Source: Ferruginibacter sp. (GTDB lineage: Bacteria > Bacteroidota > Bacteroidia > Chitinophagales > Chitinophagaceae). Taken from it: DNA of 64,000 nucleotides. Below the pieces are notes generated by a model. It saw nothing but the letters and a program-made list of their open reading frames with translations, had not been told where the DNA came from and searched no databases. Where the stretch lies: the NCBI GenBank assembly GCA_019638525.1, contig JAHBTO010000001.1, positions 248,001-312,000 of the forward strand. The letters run 5' to 3'. Both the position numbers and the translations under genes were made by a program. This document shows, one piece after another, positions 33,781-43,081 of the stretch; the stretch's first letter is position 1; every line of letters begins with the position of its first letter.

Positions 33781-34977
33781 ATGCAATTTCAATCCATAAC
33801 AGGGCAAAAAGAAATTAAGGAACAACTGGTGAGCATGATACAGCAAAACAGGCTTAGCCATGCTTTACTGTTTTTAGGAAAAGAAGGCAGTGGCGCTTTA
33901 CAACTTGCCCTTGCATTTGCACAATATATAGTGTGCAAACCACAACAACAGGAAGTTGATCTTTTTGCTACTGCTGCGCCATCAAACAAAAAAGAAGATG
34001 CCGCAAAAAAAAATGATTCCTGCGGCGCCTGCCCTGCCTGTAAAAAAGCCAATGAACTTATTCACCCCGATATACATTTTTCTTACCCCGTTATCAGTAA
34101 AAAAAGCGGCGATAAACCCATTAGCACCGATTTTATAAAAGAGTGGCGTGAGTTTATTAATACCCATCCGTATGGTAATATTTACGACTGGCTTCAGTTT
34201 ATTGGCGCCGAAAACAAACAAGGCAATATCACTGCACATGAATGCAACGATATTATTCGCAAACTGAATTTAAAAAGTTTTGAAAGCGAATACAAGATAC
34301 TTATCATGTGGATGCCCGAATTTTTAGGCAAGGAAGGAAACAAATTATTGAAGTTGATAGAAGAGCCGCCGGCCAATACCTTATTTATTTTAGTTGCCGA
34401 AAATGAAGACCAAATTTTACCTACCATTTTATCAAGAACACAACTTGTAAAAATTCCTTTACTAAGTAATCTTGATATTGAAGCATCGCTTGAACTAAAG
34501 AATGGTGTTGCTTTAGAAATTGCACAGCAGGTAGCCCCCCTTGCCGATGGCAACTACAGGGAAGCCTTACAATTATTACAACATGCCGATGATGACTGGG
34601 AATTGATGTTAAGAGAATGGTTGAATGCTATCATTAAAACAGGGCCCATAGCACAAGTAAAATGGATTGACGACACTGCAAAGCTTGGGCGTGAAAAACA
34701 AAAACAGTTCCTCAAATACTTTATTCACCTTTTAGAAGAAGCAATAAGACTTAGAATATTGGGCTCGCCAAACAATGCCCAAACAAGCACAACCAACGAC
34801 TTTGCCATCCGCCTTAACAAACTTTGCTCAATTAGCCAACAAGAAGCAATCATAAACGAATTAGATAAAGCCAGCTATTATATAGAGCGCAATGCCAATG
34901 CTAAAATGCTCTTTCATGCCCTTTCCATCAGGTTATACCATATATTTAACAACAAATCGCTAATTTTGGTTAATTAA
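33781..34977 (+). CDS. holB: DNA polymerase III delta' subunit (clamp loader)
   Basis: 398 aa, AAA+ clamp-loader subunit. The N-terminal HALLFLGKEGSGALQLALAFA corresponds to a degenerate Walker A, normal for delta', which does not hydrolyse ATP. Zinc-module cysteines C81/C84/C87 (CGACPAC), with C52 a possible fourth, are set in a longer-than-usual insert (residues 53-80, Lys-rich). Later motifs NKLLKLIEEPPANTLFIL and PTILSRTQLVKIP are diagnostic (the SRC-like motif reads SRTQ). The ATG comes 6 bp after the -7-like sequence TTAATTTG (33768-33775), so the mRNA may be leaderless. Confidence 0.92.
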   Translation: MQFQSITGQKEIKEQLVSMIQQNRLSHALLFLGKEGSGALQLALAFAQYIVCKPQQQEVDLFATAAPSNKKEDAAKKNDSCGACPACKKANELIHPDIHFSYPVISKKSGDKPISTDFIKEWREFINTHPYGNIYDWLQFIGAENKQGNITAHECNDIIRKLNLKSFESEYKILIMWMPEFLGKEGNKLLKLIEEPPANTLFILVAENEDQILPTILSRTQLVKIPLLSNLDIEASLELKNGVALEIAQQVAPLADGNYREALQLLQHADDDWELMLREWLNAIIKTGPIAQVKWIDDTAKLGREKQKQFLKYFIHLLEEAIRLRILGSPNNAQTSTTNDFAIRLNKLCSISQQEAIINELDKASYYIERNANAKMLFHALSIRLYHIFNNKSLILVN

Positions 34978-35070
34978 AGAGGATTTGAGAAGTGGAACAG
35001 GAATTACTGATTTGAGTTGATGATTGTGTATTATATATTTTGATACCGGCTTTTTCAACTATATTCATTT

Positions 35071-35091
35071 AGCCTTACACAAAGTAAGGCT
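35071..35091. repeat. Inverted repeat AGCCTTAC / GTAAGGCT
   Basis: Perfect 8-bp stem (35071-35078 and 35084-35091) with loop ACAAA, 94 bp after holB. Neither strand has a T-run directly after it, so termination is doubtful; it could be an RNA 3' processing hairpin for holB or for the small minus-strand ORF nearby. Confidence 0.45.
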
Positions 35092-35143
35092 GGTTGTATC
35101 ACTCAGCATTACGGCATGTAATATTTAATATGCCAAATATTGA

Positions 35144-35203
35144 TTAATAGTACAAGAGTGCGACGCCAATGAAGACAAATAGTAATGCCACCGCCCGGCT
35201 CAT
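35144..35203 (-). CDS. Possible 19-residue membrane peptide
   Basis: ATG at 35203 to TAA at 35144 encodes a peptide with two basic-side residues (MSR) followed by an uninterrupted hydrophobic helix (AVALLFVFIGVALLYY). A purine-rich GAGGAAA lies about 6 bases before the ATG, one of the better ribosome-binding sites in this window. An in-frame ATG at 35236 would add 11 mostly basic residues (MFTLKKKRKIF), giving 30 residues with an ideal positive-inside anchor. It sits in the 276-bp gap between holB and the RicT-like gene, divergent from the latter. Unproven; no family recognised. Confidence 0.35.
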   Translation of the reverse strand: MSRAVALLFVFIGVALLYY

Positions 35204-35253
35204 AAAAATTTTCCTCTTTTTTTTTAACGTAAACATTTTAATTACTTCTTTAT

Positions 35254-36606
35254 ATGGGATGTGGAAGTTGCGGTACAAGTAAAAATGGTGCACCAAGTGG
35301 TTGCCAAAGCCATGGCAATTGTGCAAGCGGTGGTTGTAATCGTATGAATGTGCACGACTGGCTGGCCAACCTGCCCTTTAGTGATCCCGAAAGTGGATGC
35401 CGCATTATTGAAGTAAGTTTTAATAATGGCAGCCGAAAAGATTTTTTTAGGAACACAACTTTACATTATTACGAAAAAGGCGATATGGTTGCCGTGGAAG
35501 GTGTAAATGGTTTTGATGTGGGCATGGTAAATCTTACCGGTGAACTGGTAAGGTTACAATTGAAAAAACACAGGGTAGATGAAAAAAGCCCTGATATAAA
35601 AAAAGTATTGCGCCGGGCATCGGAAACAGATATTGCAAAAATGCTGGAGTCGAAAGCAAGGGAAGCACAGGTGCTCATACGTAGCCGTGCTATAGCAAGA
35701 CAGTTAAAGCTTGAATTAAAGATGGCCGAAGTGGAAGTACAGGCTGATAGCCGCAAAGCCACATTCTTTTATATTGCCGATGACCGGGTTGATTTTAGGG
35801 AGTTGATAAAACTTTATGCCAACGAATTTAAATTGAAAGTAGAAATGCGCCAGATTGGTGCAAGGCAGGAAGCCGGTAAGGTAGGCGGCATTGGCAGTTG
35901 CGGCCGAGAACTTTGTTGCAGCAGTTGGCTTACCGATTTTAAGAGTGTTAACACCAATGCAGCACGCTACCAGAATTTAAGTATTAACCAGGCAAAATTA
36001 AGCGGGCAATGCGGCCGCCTTAAATGCTGTTTAAATTACGAGTTGGATACTTATATGGATGCCCTGCAGTTTTTTCCTAACGATGCCGATGTGATAGAAA
36101 TGGAAAAAAGCCGGGCCTTTTTGGTTAAGAAAGATATTTTTCGCAACCTGATGTGGTACACATTACCCGATAGCAATAAACAATATCCTTTAACCATTGA
36201 ACGGGTAAAAAAAATAAAAGAATTAAATAAGCAGGGTATTCGCCCACAAGATTTAGAGCCTGTAGAAGTGGTAAGTAACAAACCAAAAGAAATTGAACCA
36301 ACTTACGCCGATGTAGTGGGCCAGATAAGTTTAAAAAGCCTAGAAAAGACCAGTCGCAAAAGAAGAGAAAAAGAAAAAGCTGCTAGCCAGCAAAAAAGTA
36401 AAAACCGGCCACAAGGCGAACAGCAAAGTACGCAAAACCGTAAGCAAAGTGGTGCAAGTAACCAACAAAACAAAGGCGGTAACCAGGGTAACCGTAACCG
36501 TACACAAAACCAGGGCAATAAAAATAATAACCCTAACCGCCAGCGTGGACAAAACCCTAATCAACGGTCCAATAATTCCGGCGATAAAGGAAGAGATATT
36601 AAATAA
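35254..36606 (+). CDS. ricT: PSP1-domain protein, RicT (YaaT)-like
   Basis: 450 aa. A Cys-rich N-terminus (C3, C6, C17, C23, C28) precedes the PSP1 core. The core has the two CxxxxCC clusters C216/C221/C222 (SCGRELCCSSW) and C253/C258/C259 (CGRLKCCLNYE) that hold iron-sulfur clusters in the Bacillus RicT/RicF/RicA complex controlling RNA processing. The last 110 residues are low-complexity, rich in Gln, Asn, Arg and Gly (GNQGNRNRTQNQGNKNNN), probably disordered and RNA-binding. The N-terminal cysteines and basic tail are additions relative to the Bacillus protein. It may act in RNA decay here too (inference). Confidence 0.88.
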   Translation: MGCGSCGTSKNGAPSGCQSHGNCASGGCNRMNVHDWLANLPFSDPESGCRIIEVSFNNGSRKDFFRNTTLHYYEKGDMVAVEGVNGFDVGMVNLTGELVRLQLKKHRVDEKSPDIKKVLRRASETDIAKMLESKAREAQVLIRSRAIARQLKLELKMAEVEVQADSRKATFFYIADDRVDFRELIKLYANEFKLKVEMRQIGARQEAGKVGGIGSCGRELCCSSWLTDFKSVNTNAARYQNLSINQAKLSGQCGRLKCCLNYELDTYMDALQFFPNDADVIEMEKSRAFLVKKDIFRNLMWYTLPDSNKQYPLTIERVKKIKELNKQGIRPQDLEPVEVVSNKPKEIEPTYADVVGQISLKSLEKTSRKRREKEKAASQQKSKNRPQGEQQSTQNRKQSGASNQQNKGGNQGNRNRTQNQGNKNNNPNRQRGQNPNQRSNNSGDKGRDIK

Positions 36607-36621
36607 CAGAATTTTATTTTC

Positions 36622-36660
36622 AACGTCGGGGGTATTTTACACCCGGCGTTTTTTATTTTT
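36622..36660 (+). terminator. Intrinsic terminator after the RicT-like gene
   Basis: Stem 36622-36633 with 36639-36650 (AACGTCGGGGGT / ACACCCGGCGTT, one mismatch and one G.U), followed by TTTTATTTTT. It lies 15 bp after the stop codon. Its T-tract overlaps the -7-like box of gldA. Confidence 0.75.
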
Positions 36661-36661
36661 G
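36654..36661 (+). promoter_or_regulatory. Candidate -7 box (TATTTTTG) of gldA
   Basis: Exact TAnnTTTG match, 17 bp before the gldA ATG, made from the T-run of the upstream terminator. No TTG element at the usual distance; the region that would hold it is the terminator stem. Confidence 0.4.
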
Positions 36662-36678
36662 TTATACAAAAAAAATAC

Positions 36679-37587
36679 ATGTCGATAACAGTAACCAACC
36701 TTACAAAAACTTACGGCTCACAAAATGCTGTTGACAATATTTCATTTACTATTGAAAAAGGTGAGATAGTTGGTTTCCTGGGGCCTAATGGTGCTGGTAA
36801 ATCTACCACCATGAAAATCATCACCGGTTATATCCCTTCTACTTCAGGCACAGCAATGGTTTGCGGTATTACAGTAGATGCAAATAACAACGAAACCAAA
36901 AAGAAAATAGGCTATTTGCCCGAAGCTAATCCACTATACTTTGATATGTATGTAAGGGAGTATATTGATTTTATAACCAATATACATGCAGTAAAGAATA
37001 AAAAACAAAAGATTGAAGAAGTTATAAAAACAGTTGGCCTATCCGTAGAAGCTAATAAAAAAATAGGTCAGCTAAGTAAAGGATATAAGCAACGTGTTGG
37101 CCTTGCTGCTGCTTTGATACATGACCCCGAAGTGCTAATATTGGATGAACCAACCAGTGGATTAGACCCCAACCAGATTGTTGAAATAAGGGAGGTGATA
37201 AAAAAGCTGGGGCAAAACAAAACTGTTTTGTTTTCATCTCACATATTACAGGAAGTACAGGCAATTTGCGACCGTGTTATTATTATCAATAAAGGAAAAA
37301 TTGTGGCCGACGATAGTTTAAACAATTTGCAAAAAGGAAATTCGGATGAGCATATTGTACTGGTATCTTTTAAAGAAACAATCAGTATAAATGAATTACA
37401 AAGTTTACAAGATGTAACAGGTATTGAACAATTACAAACATCAGTTTTTAAATTAAAAACCAAAAGCCCCGAACAGGTAAGAAAACAATTACTTGAATTG
37501 AGTTTGAAAAATAACCTCAACATTGTTTCTTTGCAAAGTGAGCGTAACAGCCTGGAAGAAATTTTTAAAACATTTACCAACCAATAA
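36679..37587 (+). CDS. gldA: ABC transporter ATP-binding protein, GldA-like
   Basis: 302 aa ATPase of the GldAFG transporter family, linked to gliding motility in Bacteroidota. Walker A GPNGAGKST (35-43), Q-loop region GYLPEANPLYFDMYV, signature LSKGYKQRVGLAAALIHDP (132-150), Walker B LILDEPTSGLDP and H-loop SSHILQEV. The C-terminal 90 residues (DDSLNNLQKG onward) form the extra domain of GldA-type ATPases. No permease genes gldF or gldG adjoin it. The next gene, enolase, starts 12 bp downstream, probably on the same transcript. Confidence 0.88.
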   Translation: MSITVTNLTKTYGSQNAVDNISFTIEKGEIVGFLGPNGAGKSTTMKIITGYIPSTSGTAMVCGITVDANNNETKKKIGYLPEANPLYFDMYVREYIDFITNIHAVKNKKQKIEEVIKTVGLSVEANKKIGQLSKGYKQRVGLAAALIHDPEVLILDEPTSGLDPNQIVEIREVIKKLGQNKTVLFSSHILQEVQAICDRVIIINKGKIVADDSLNNLQKGNSDEHIVLVSFKETISINELQSLQDVTGIEQLQTSVFKLKTKSPEQVRKQLLELSLKNNLNIVSLQSERNSLEEIFKTFTNQ

Positions 37588-38889
<1,302 letters not shown>

Positions 38890-38912
38890 CAAATTGCAAG
38901 TAAATCAAAAAC

Positions 38913-39221
38913 ATGAACTTTTTAAACAGTATTCCATCCTGGGCCAAAAACAAATACCTGCTATCGGGTTTATTTTTTATAGTCTGGATGCTTTTTTTTG
39001 ACCCTAAAGATCTTTTATCGGATATTGAACGCAGGGAAAAATTAAATGAACTGGAAAAAAGTGAAATACATTTAAAAAATTTAATATCTGAATCGAGTTA
39101 CGAGTTAAACCAACTAAAAAATAACGCTCAAAGCCTGGAAAAATACGCCAGGGAAAAATATATGATGAAAAAAGATAATGAAGATCTTTTTATCATCAGT
39201 GCTTCCAAGGAAAACAAATAA
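38913..39221 (+). CDS. Septum formation initiator family protein (FtsB/DivIC-like)
   Basis: 102 aa. Short cytoplasmic N-terminus, one membrane helix (YLLSGLFFIVWMLFFDP, about 14-30), then an extracytoplasmic coiled coil (RREKLNELEKSEIHLKNLIS) and the family ending EKYAREKYMMKKDNEDLFII, which matches the FtsB/DivIC signature. It should join FtsL and FtsQ in the divisome. It is 23 bp after enolase, an arrangement seen for ftsB in many bacteria. Confidence 0.9.
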   Translation: MNFLNSIPSWAKNKYLLSGLFFIVWMLFFDPKDLLSDIERREKLNELEKSEIHLKNLISESSYELNQLKNNAQSLEKYAREKYMMKKDNEDLFIISASKENK

Positions 39222-39312
39222 ATTTATCTAAATACGCAATATAATAGATAAAACCATCGTTTATACGTCGGATAAATGGATATTTGATTTCTTAACACAA
39301 GCAATTAAAAAA

Positions 39313-39546
39313 ATGCACAATTTTACACCGGAAGATTTAATACAATATTTGTACAACGAAACTTCCCCACAACAAACAGCACAAATAAAGGCTGCATTAA
39401 AAACAGACTGGAGTTTACGTGAAAAATTTGAAGTGGTTTCATCTGCCAAAGAAAGGCTTGAGGTTATAAAAATGGGCCCCAGGCAGCAAACCATTGATAA
39501 TATTTTAAATTATGCAGAAAAAGCAGTGTCAGAGCTTACAGCATAA
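39313..39546 (+). CDS. Small conserved-looking cytoplasmic protein of unknown function
   Basis: 77 aa, no signal or membrane segment. The N-terminal half, NFTPEDLIQYLYNETSPQQTAQIKAAL, resembles the first helices of anti-sigma-factor-like N-termini, where such sequences precede a membrane anchor, but the rest is missing and there are no zinc ligands. The C-terminal half (ERLEVIKMGPRQQTIDNILNYAEKAV) is helical. ATG at 39313 after a 91-bp gap; a terminator follows 31 bp after the stop. Function unknown. Confidence 0.75.
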   Translation: MHNFTPEDLIQYLYNETSPQQTAQIKAALKTDWSLREKFEVVSSAKERLEVIKMGPRQQTIDNILNYAEKAVSELTA

Positions 39547-39577
39547 TCGTTTCATTCAGTCAATTAACGTAATTTTA

Positions 39578-39605
39578 AACTCCTGCAATAAACAGGGGTT
39601 TTTTT
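39578..39605 (+). terminator. Intrinsic terminator abutting the nth start codon
   Basis: Stem AACTCCTG (39578-39585) with CAGGGGTT (39593-39600), one G.U pair, loop CAATAAA, then TTTTT running straight into the nth ATG at 39606. It ends the 39313-39546 gene and leaves no separate room for an nth promoter. Confidence 0.75.
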
Positions 39606-40250
39606 ATGACCCAAAAAGAACGCTACCGGTTTTTTATAGAATATTTTTTAGAACATGCACCAAATGCAGAAACCGAATTAATTTACGACGACCCATTTCA
39701 ATTACTGGTTGCCGTTATATTATCGGCTCAATGCACAGATAAACGAGTGAATATGACTACACCTGCAATTTTTGAAAAGTATCCTAATGCTGAAAGCCTA
39801 AGCAGGGCTGAGTTTAACGATTTGTTTCAACTCATAAAAAGCATATCCTACCCCAATAATAAAACAAAGCATTTAATTGGTATGGCCAATATGCTGGAGG
39901 ACAAATTTAACGGGAAAGTACCCATGAAGGTTGAAGAGTTGGTATTATTACCGGGTGTAGGCCGAAAAACAGCCAATGTAATAACATCGGTTATTGATAG
40001 CCAACCAAATATGGCTGTTGATACACATGTTTTTAGAGTAAGCGCCAGAATTGGTTTAACTGTAAATGCCAAAACACCGCTTGCTGCCGAAAAACAATTG
40101 GTAAAAAACATACCGCCACAATATATCCATATAGCGCATCATTGGTTAATTTTACATGGCAGGTACGTATGTACTGCCCGTAACCCCCGGTGCAGCGAAT
40201 GTGGCTTAGCAAGCATCTGTAAGTATATAAATAAAAAGGCTAAAAGTTGA
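39606..40250 (+). CDS. nth: Endonuclease III (DNA glycosylase/AP lyase)
   Basis: 214 aa, removes oxidised pyrimidines. Helix-hairpin-helix LPGVGRKTANVI with catalytic Lys121, catalytic Asp139 in AVDTHVFRVSAR, and the [4Fe-4S] loop C189-x6-C196-x2-C199-x5-C205 (CTARNPRCSECGLASIC). The start MTQKERYRFF is as expected for the family, which confirms that the ATG directly after a terminator T-run is the true start. Translation therefore begins on mRNA whose 5' leader includes a terminator hairpin, or on a leaderless transcript. Confidence 0.96.
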   Translation: MTQKERYRFFIEYFLEHAPNAETELIYDDPFQLLVAVILSAQCTDKRVNMTTPAIFEKYPNAESLSRAEFNDLFQLIKSISYPNNKTKHLIGMANMLEDKFNGKVPMKVEELVLLPGVGRKTANVITSVIDSQPNMAVDTHVFRVSARIGLTVNAKTPLAAEKQLVKNIPPQYIHIAHHWLILHGRYVCTARNPRCSECGLASICKYINKKAKS

Positions 40251-40335
40251 ATAAATATTGCAGAATAATCGTTTTATTTGCATACATACCCATTCCTTTT
40301 AAACCGGTCTGTACTAATACTAAAGGATTATATAA

Positions 40336-41268
40336 ATGAAAAAAATTACATTTTTACTAAGTGTTATCATTTTAATTGCCGTATCCGGTAAAAAAGCATC
40401 AGCACAGTATTATTTTTACGATAATAAATATTACGACAACCCTGTAACTTTTGAAGTAGGCGCATCAATAGGCGCTATGAATTGCTTAACCGATATAGGA
40501 GGCCATAAAGGTGTAGGCGAAAATTTTGTAAAAGACCTTAACCTTGGAAAAACTCATATTTCAGGTGGTATTTTCCTGAGTGCTACGTACCAGTATATGT
40601 TTACATTAAGATTAGAAGGTACTTTTGGCAAGATTAGTGGTGATGATAAGGTTTTGGAAAGTGTAAGAGAAACCACTAAGCGCCGTTACGAGAGAAACTT
40701 AAACTTTTTTTCGAAAATTAATGAGGTAACGCTGGGGATAGAAGCACACCCTTTATATATTTTTGGCAAAAACAAAGAAGATAAAGATCCTCCTCGTTTT
40801 TCACCATACCTGTATGCCGGTATAGGTTATTTTTCTTTTAACCCACAAACAAAATTAAACGGTAAAACAGTTGATTTGCAACCCCTGAGTACCGAGGGGC
40901 AAGGATTTGCTGAATACCCCGACAGGAAAATTTATAAACTAAACAAATTTAATTTTCCGTTTGGTGTTGGTGTAAAATACGATTTAAGCCCATTGATATA
41001 TTTAAGGGCCGAATTTATTTACAGGATGACAAATACAGATTATTTAGATGATGTGAGTACAAGGTATATTGACCCCACCCTGTATTCAAAATATTTTACC
41101 GGAGCAAGGCTTACCAATGCCCTGTTGCTTAACGATAGGCAATATGAGCTTGACCCAACGCATATAACCAAACCCGGTGATGTAAGGGGACGTTCAAAAA
41201 ATAAAGATTCGTACTTTAGTTTTAATGTAAAAGTGAGCTACACTTTTGGCAGGGAAAAAATAAACTAA
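40336..41268 (+). CDS. Outer-membrane beta-barrel protein, possibly PorG-like
   Basis: 310 aa. Signal peptide (1-23, ending ASAQ). The mature part alternates amphipathic strands (TFEVGASIGAMNCLTDIGG, PYLYAGIGYFSFNP, YDLSPLIYLRAEFIYRMTNTDYLDDVS) and ends VKVSYTFGR, typical of a small barrel with a terminal aromatic strand. The N-terminal EVGASIGAMNCLTDIGG resembles the start of T9SS-associated PorG/DUF6089 barrels, but I cannot confirm orthology by eye. Solitary; convergent with the CHU_C gene 30 bp away. Confidence 0.78.
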   Translation: MKKITFLLSVIILIAVSGKKASAQYYFYDNKYYDNPVTFEVGASIGAMNCLTDIGGHKGVGENFVKDLNLGKTHISGGIFLSATYQYMFTLRLEGTFGKISGDDKVLESVRETTKRRYERNLNFFSKINEVTLGIEAHPLYIFGKNKEDKDPPRFSPYLYAGIGYFSFNPQTKLNGKTVDLQPLSTEGQGFAEYPDRKIYKLNKFNFPFGVGVKYDLSPLIYLRAEFIYRMTNTDYLDDVSTRYIDPTLYSKYFTGARLTNALLLNDRQYELDPTHITKPGDVRGRSKNKDSYFSFNVKVSYTFGREKIN

Positions 41269-41298
41269 TTTAATTATCATATTAAATAACAGTAACTA

Positions 41299-43047
41299 CT
41301 AACGTAGTAATAATACACTGCCTTTCTTTTGTATAAGTTCCTGTGTACTGGTTTTAATATACGATACAAACCATACATATGTTCCCATATTTAATAAACT
41401 GCCTTTAATCTTTCCATCCCATCCTTGCAGGGGGTCATTACTAAAATAAATTTTTTCGCCGTACCGGTTAAAAATAGTCATACTATAGTTTTCCATATCG
41501 CATGCATGCAATGGCCTGAAATTATCATTAAGCCCATCACCATTGGGTGTAAAGGTATTAGGCAGCAATAAAGCGCAGGGGCAAGGGTTAAAAACAATAT
41601 TCATTTGTGCAGTATCTGCGCCACATCCATTTTTTGCAATAATAGAATACATTCCTGTACGTAAAGCAGTATATGTTGTAGTTTTGCTTCCATCCTGCCA
41701 GGTATAATCAGTTGTATTTGCAGTGGGGGTTATTATAAAAGTTTCGCCCTGGCAAAGTGTAGTATCTTTTGGTAAAGCCAATTGAAGTGTGTCATTAAAT
41801 ACAACATTCAGGCTGTCTTTAAAAATACAATGACCCACCTGTGCAGTTACAGTAAAAAATCCGGGGCTATAAATGTAATAGGTTGATTGATTGGTATTAT
41901 TTTGATCATCTCTTTGTGGTGGAAATGCTTCCCATTTATAAATCCCTGTTCCAAAATCAGCATCAAGAATCAAAGTATTACCCTGGCATAATGCCGTATC
42001 ATTAAAATTAAGTTGCTTGTTGCCACGGTAACGCACAATGGTTGTATCTACTACTTCGCAGGTTTTTGCAATGGTTACAAAAGCCCAGTACCTACCGGCA
42101 TTATTAATTCTTAAAAATGAATCTGTACCAATATTGTTATTAACTGCATCATCAATATCAAGGCCTTTACTTCCCCAAACATAAGAAGTAGCACCATTAG
42201 CATGTGCATGCAATAAATAAGTTTCTTTGGGACATAATAAAGTATCGGGGCCCAGGCTAAATGAAGGTGCAGTATAGTTACTAAAGCTGATATTTACCGA
42301 ATCGGTGTAATTACCACAACCCGGTACATTTACCTGCACAACATAATTACCACCCGGTGCAGTTACAGGTAATTGAGATTGTGAAAAATTAAGGTTGGCT
42401 CCATTTAAATACCATTGGTAGGTAGCATTTTCACTGGATGCATCTAATGTTATTTGCTCGCCGTTACACATAATATGATTATTCCCTAAATTAAGCTCCG
42501 GCTCCCTCGAAAAAAATACACCTATGGTATCTGTTACCTGGCAACCATTAATTTTTACTGTGTAAGTACCCGATTCTTTAACTGCCAGTACAGGCCCTAA
42601 GGTAGTTGTATCGTCATTCCATTCATATATTGCATTGGGAATAGCAGGTGCATTTATAATATACGTTCCGGTATCGCCACATAAAAAAACATCGGGACCA
42701 AAATTATGAACCACCGGTAATACAAAATTGATGGTATCGGTTAAATCAATTGTTCCGGCACCGCCATCTACCACATGTAGCGTAACGATATAAGTACCCG
42801 GCAGGTTGTAAATATGTGTTGGCTGCAAAATGCCATTTGCTGTGTTTAACATACCGCTTGCCGTATCTCCAAAATTCCATTTTACAGAATCGGGAAAGGG
42901 TGCTGTTTCAAAAACATTTGAGTTGAATTGTATTGCCGTGCCAACACAGGTTGAACTGTAGCTTATTGAATAATTCATTTGCGAAAATGCCTGTTTAGTT
43001 ATAAACAGGCTGCATATAAAAAACAGTATTTTAAACAATCGCTTCAT
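41299..43047 (-). CDS. Secreted PKD-type adhesin-like protein with T9SS type B (CHU_C) tail
   Basis: 582 aa. Signal peptide (1-22). A PKD domain (about 30-110) shows VKWNFGDTASG and LPGTYIVTLHVVDGG. Several Ig-like repeats of about 80 residues follow, each ending in a pattern like GTYTVKINGC, GNYVVQVNVPGC or GMYSIIAKNGC. The last 90 residues, LPNTFTPNGDGLNDNF ... MTIFNRYGEKIYFSND ... GTYVWFVSYI, are the gliding-motility-associated CHU_C sorting domain. Export through T9SS to the cell surface is expected. No enzyme domain. First of a run of minus-strand surface genes from 46999. Confidence 0.92.
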   Translation of the reverse strand: MKRLFKILFFICSLFITKQAFSQMNYSISYSSTCVGTAIQFNSNVFETAPFPDSVKWNFGDTASGMLNTANGILQPTHIYNLPGTYIVTLHVVDGGAGTIDLTDTINFVLPVVHNFGPDVFLCGDTGTYIINAPAIPNAIYEWNDDTTTLGPVLAVKESGTYTVKINGCQVTDTIGVFFSREPELNLGNNHIMCNGEQITLDASSENATYQWYLNGANLNFSQSQLPVTAPGGNYVVQVNVPGCGNYTDSVNISFSNYTAPSFSLGPDTLLCPKETYLLHAHANGATSYVWGSKGLDIDDAVNNNIGTDSFLRINNAGRYWAFVTIAKTCEVVDTTIVRYRGNKQLNFNDTALCQGNTLILDADFGTGIYKWEAFPPQRDDQNNTNQSTYYIYSPGFFTVTAQVGHCIFKDSLNVVFNDTLQLALPKDTTLCQGETFIITPTANTTDYTWQDGSKTTTYTALRTGMYSIIAKNGCGADTAQMNIVFNPCPCALLLPNTFTPNGDGLNDNFRPLHACDMENYSMTIFNRYGEKIYFSNDPLQGWDGKIKGSLLNMGTYVWFVSYIKTSTQELIQKKGSVLLLR

Positions 43048-43081
43048 CTGGTTTATGTATAAAATCAGTATTAGGGTTTTA

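Noticed and set aside
35071..35091. Called as a terminator for holB
   Set aside because: The stem is perfect but no T-run follows on either strand, so it is kept only as an inverted repeat.
39313..39546. Anti-sigma factor call for the 77-residue protein
   Set aside because: Only the first helices are suggestive; there is no zinc motif, membrane anchor or adjacent sigma factor.
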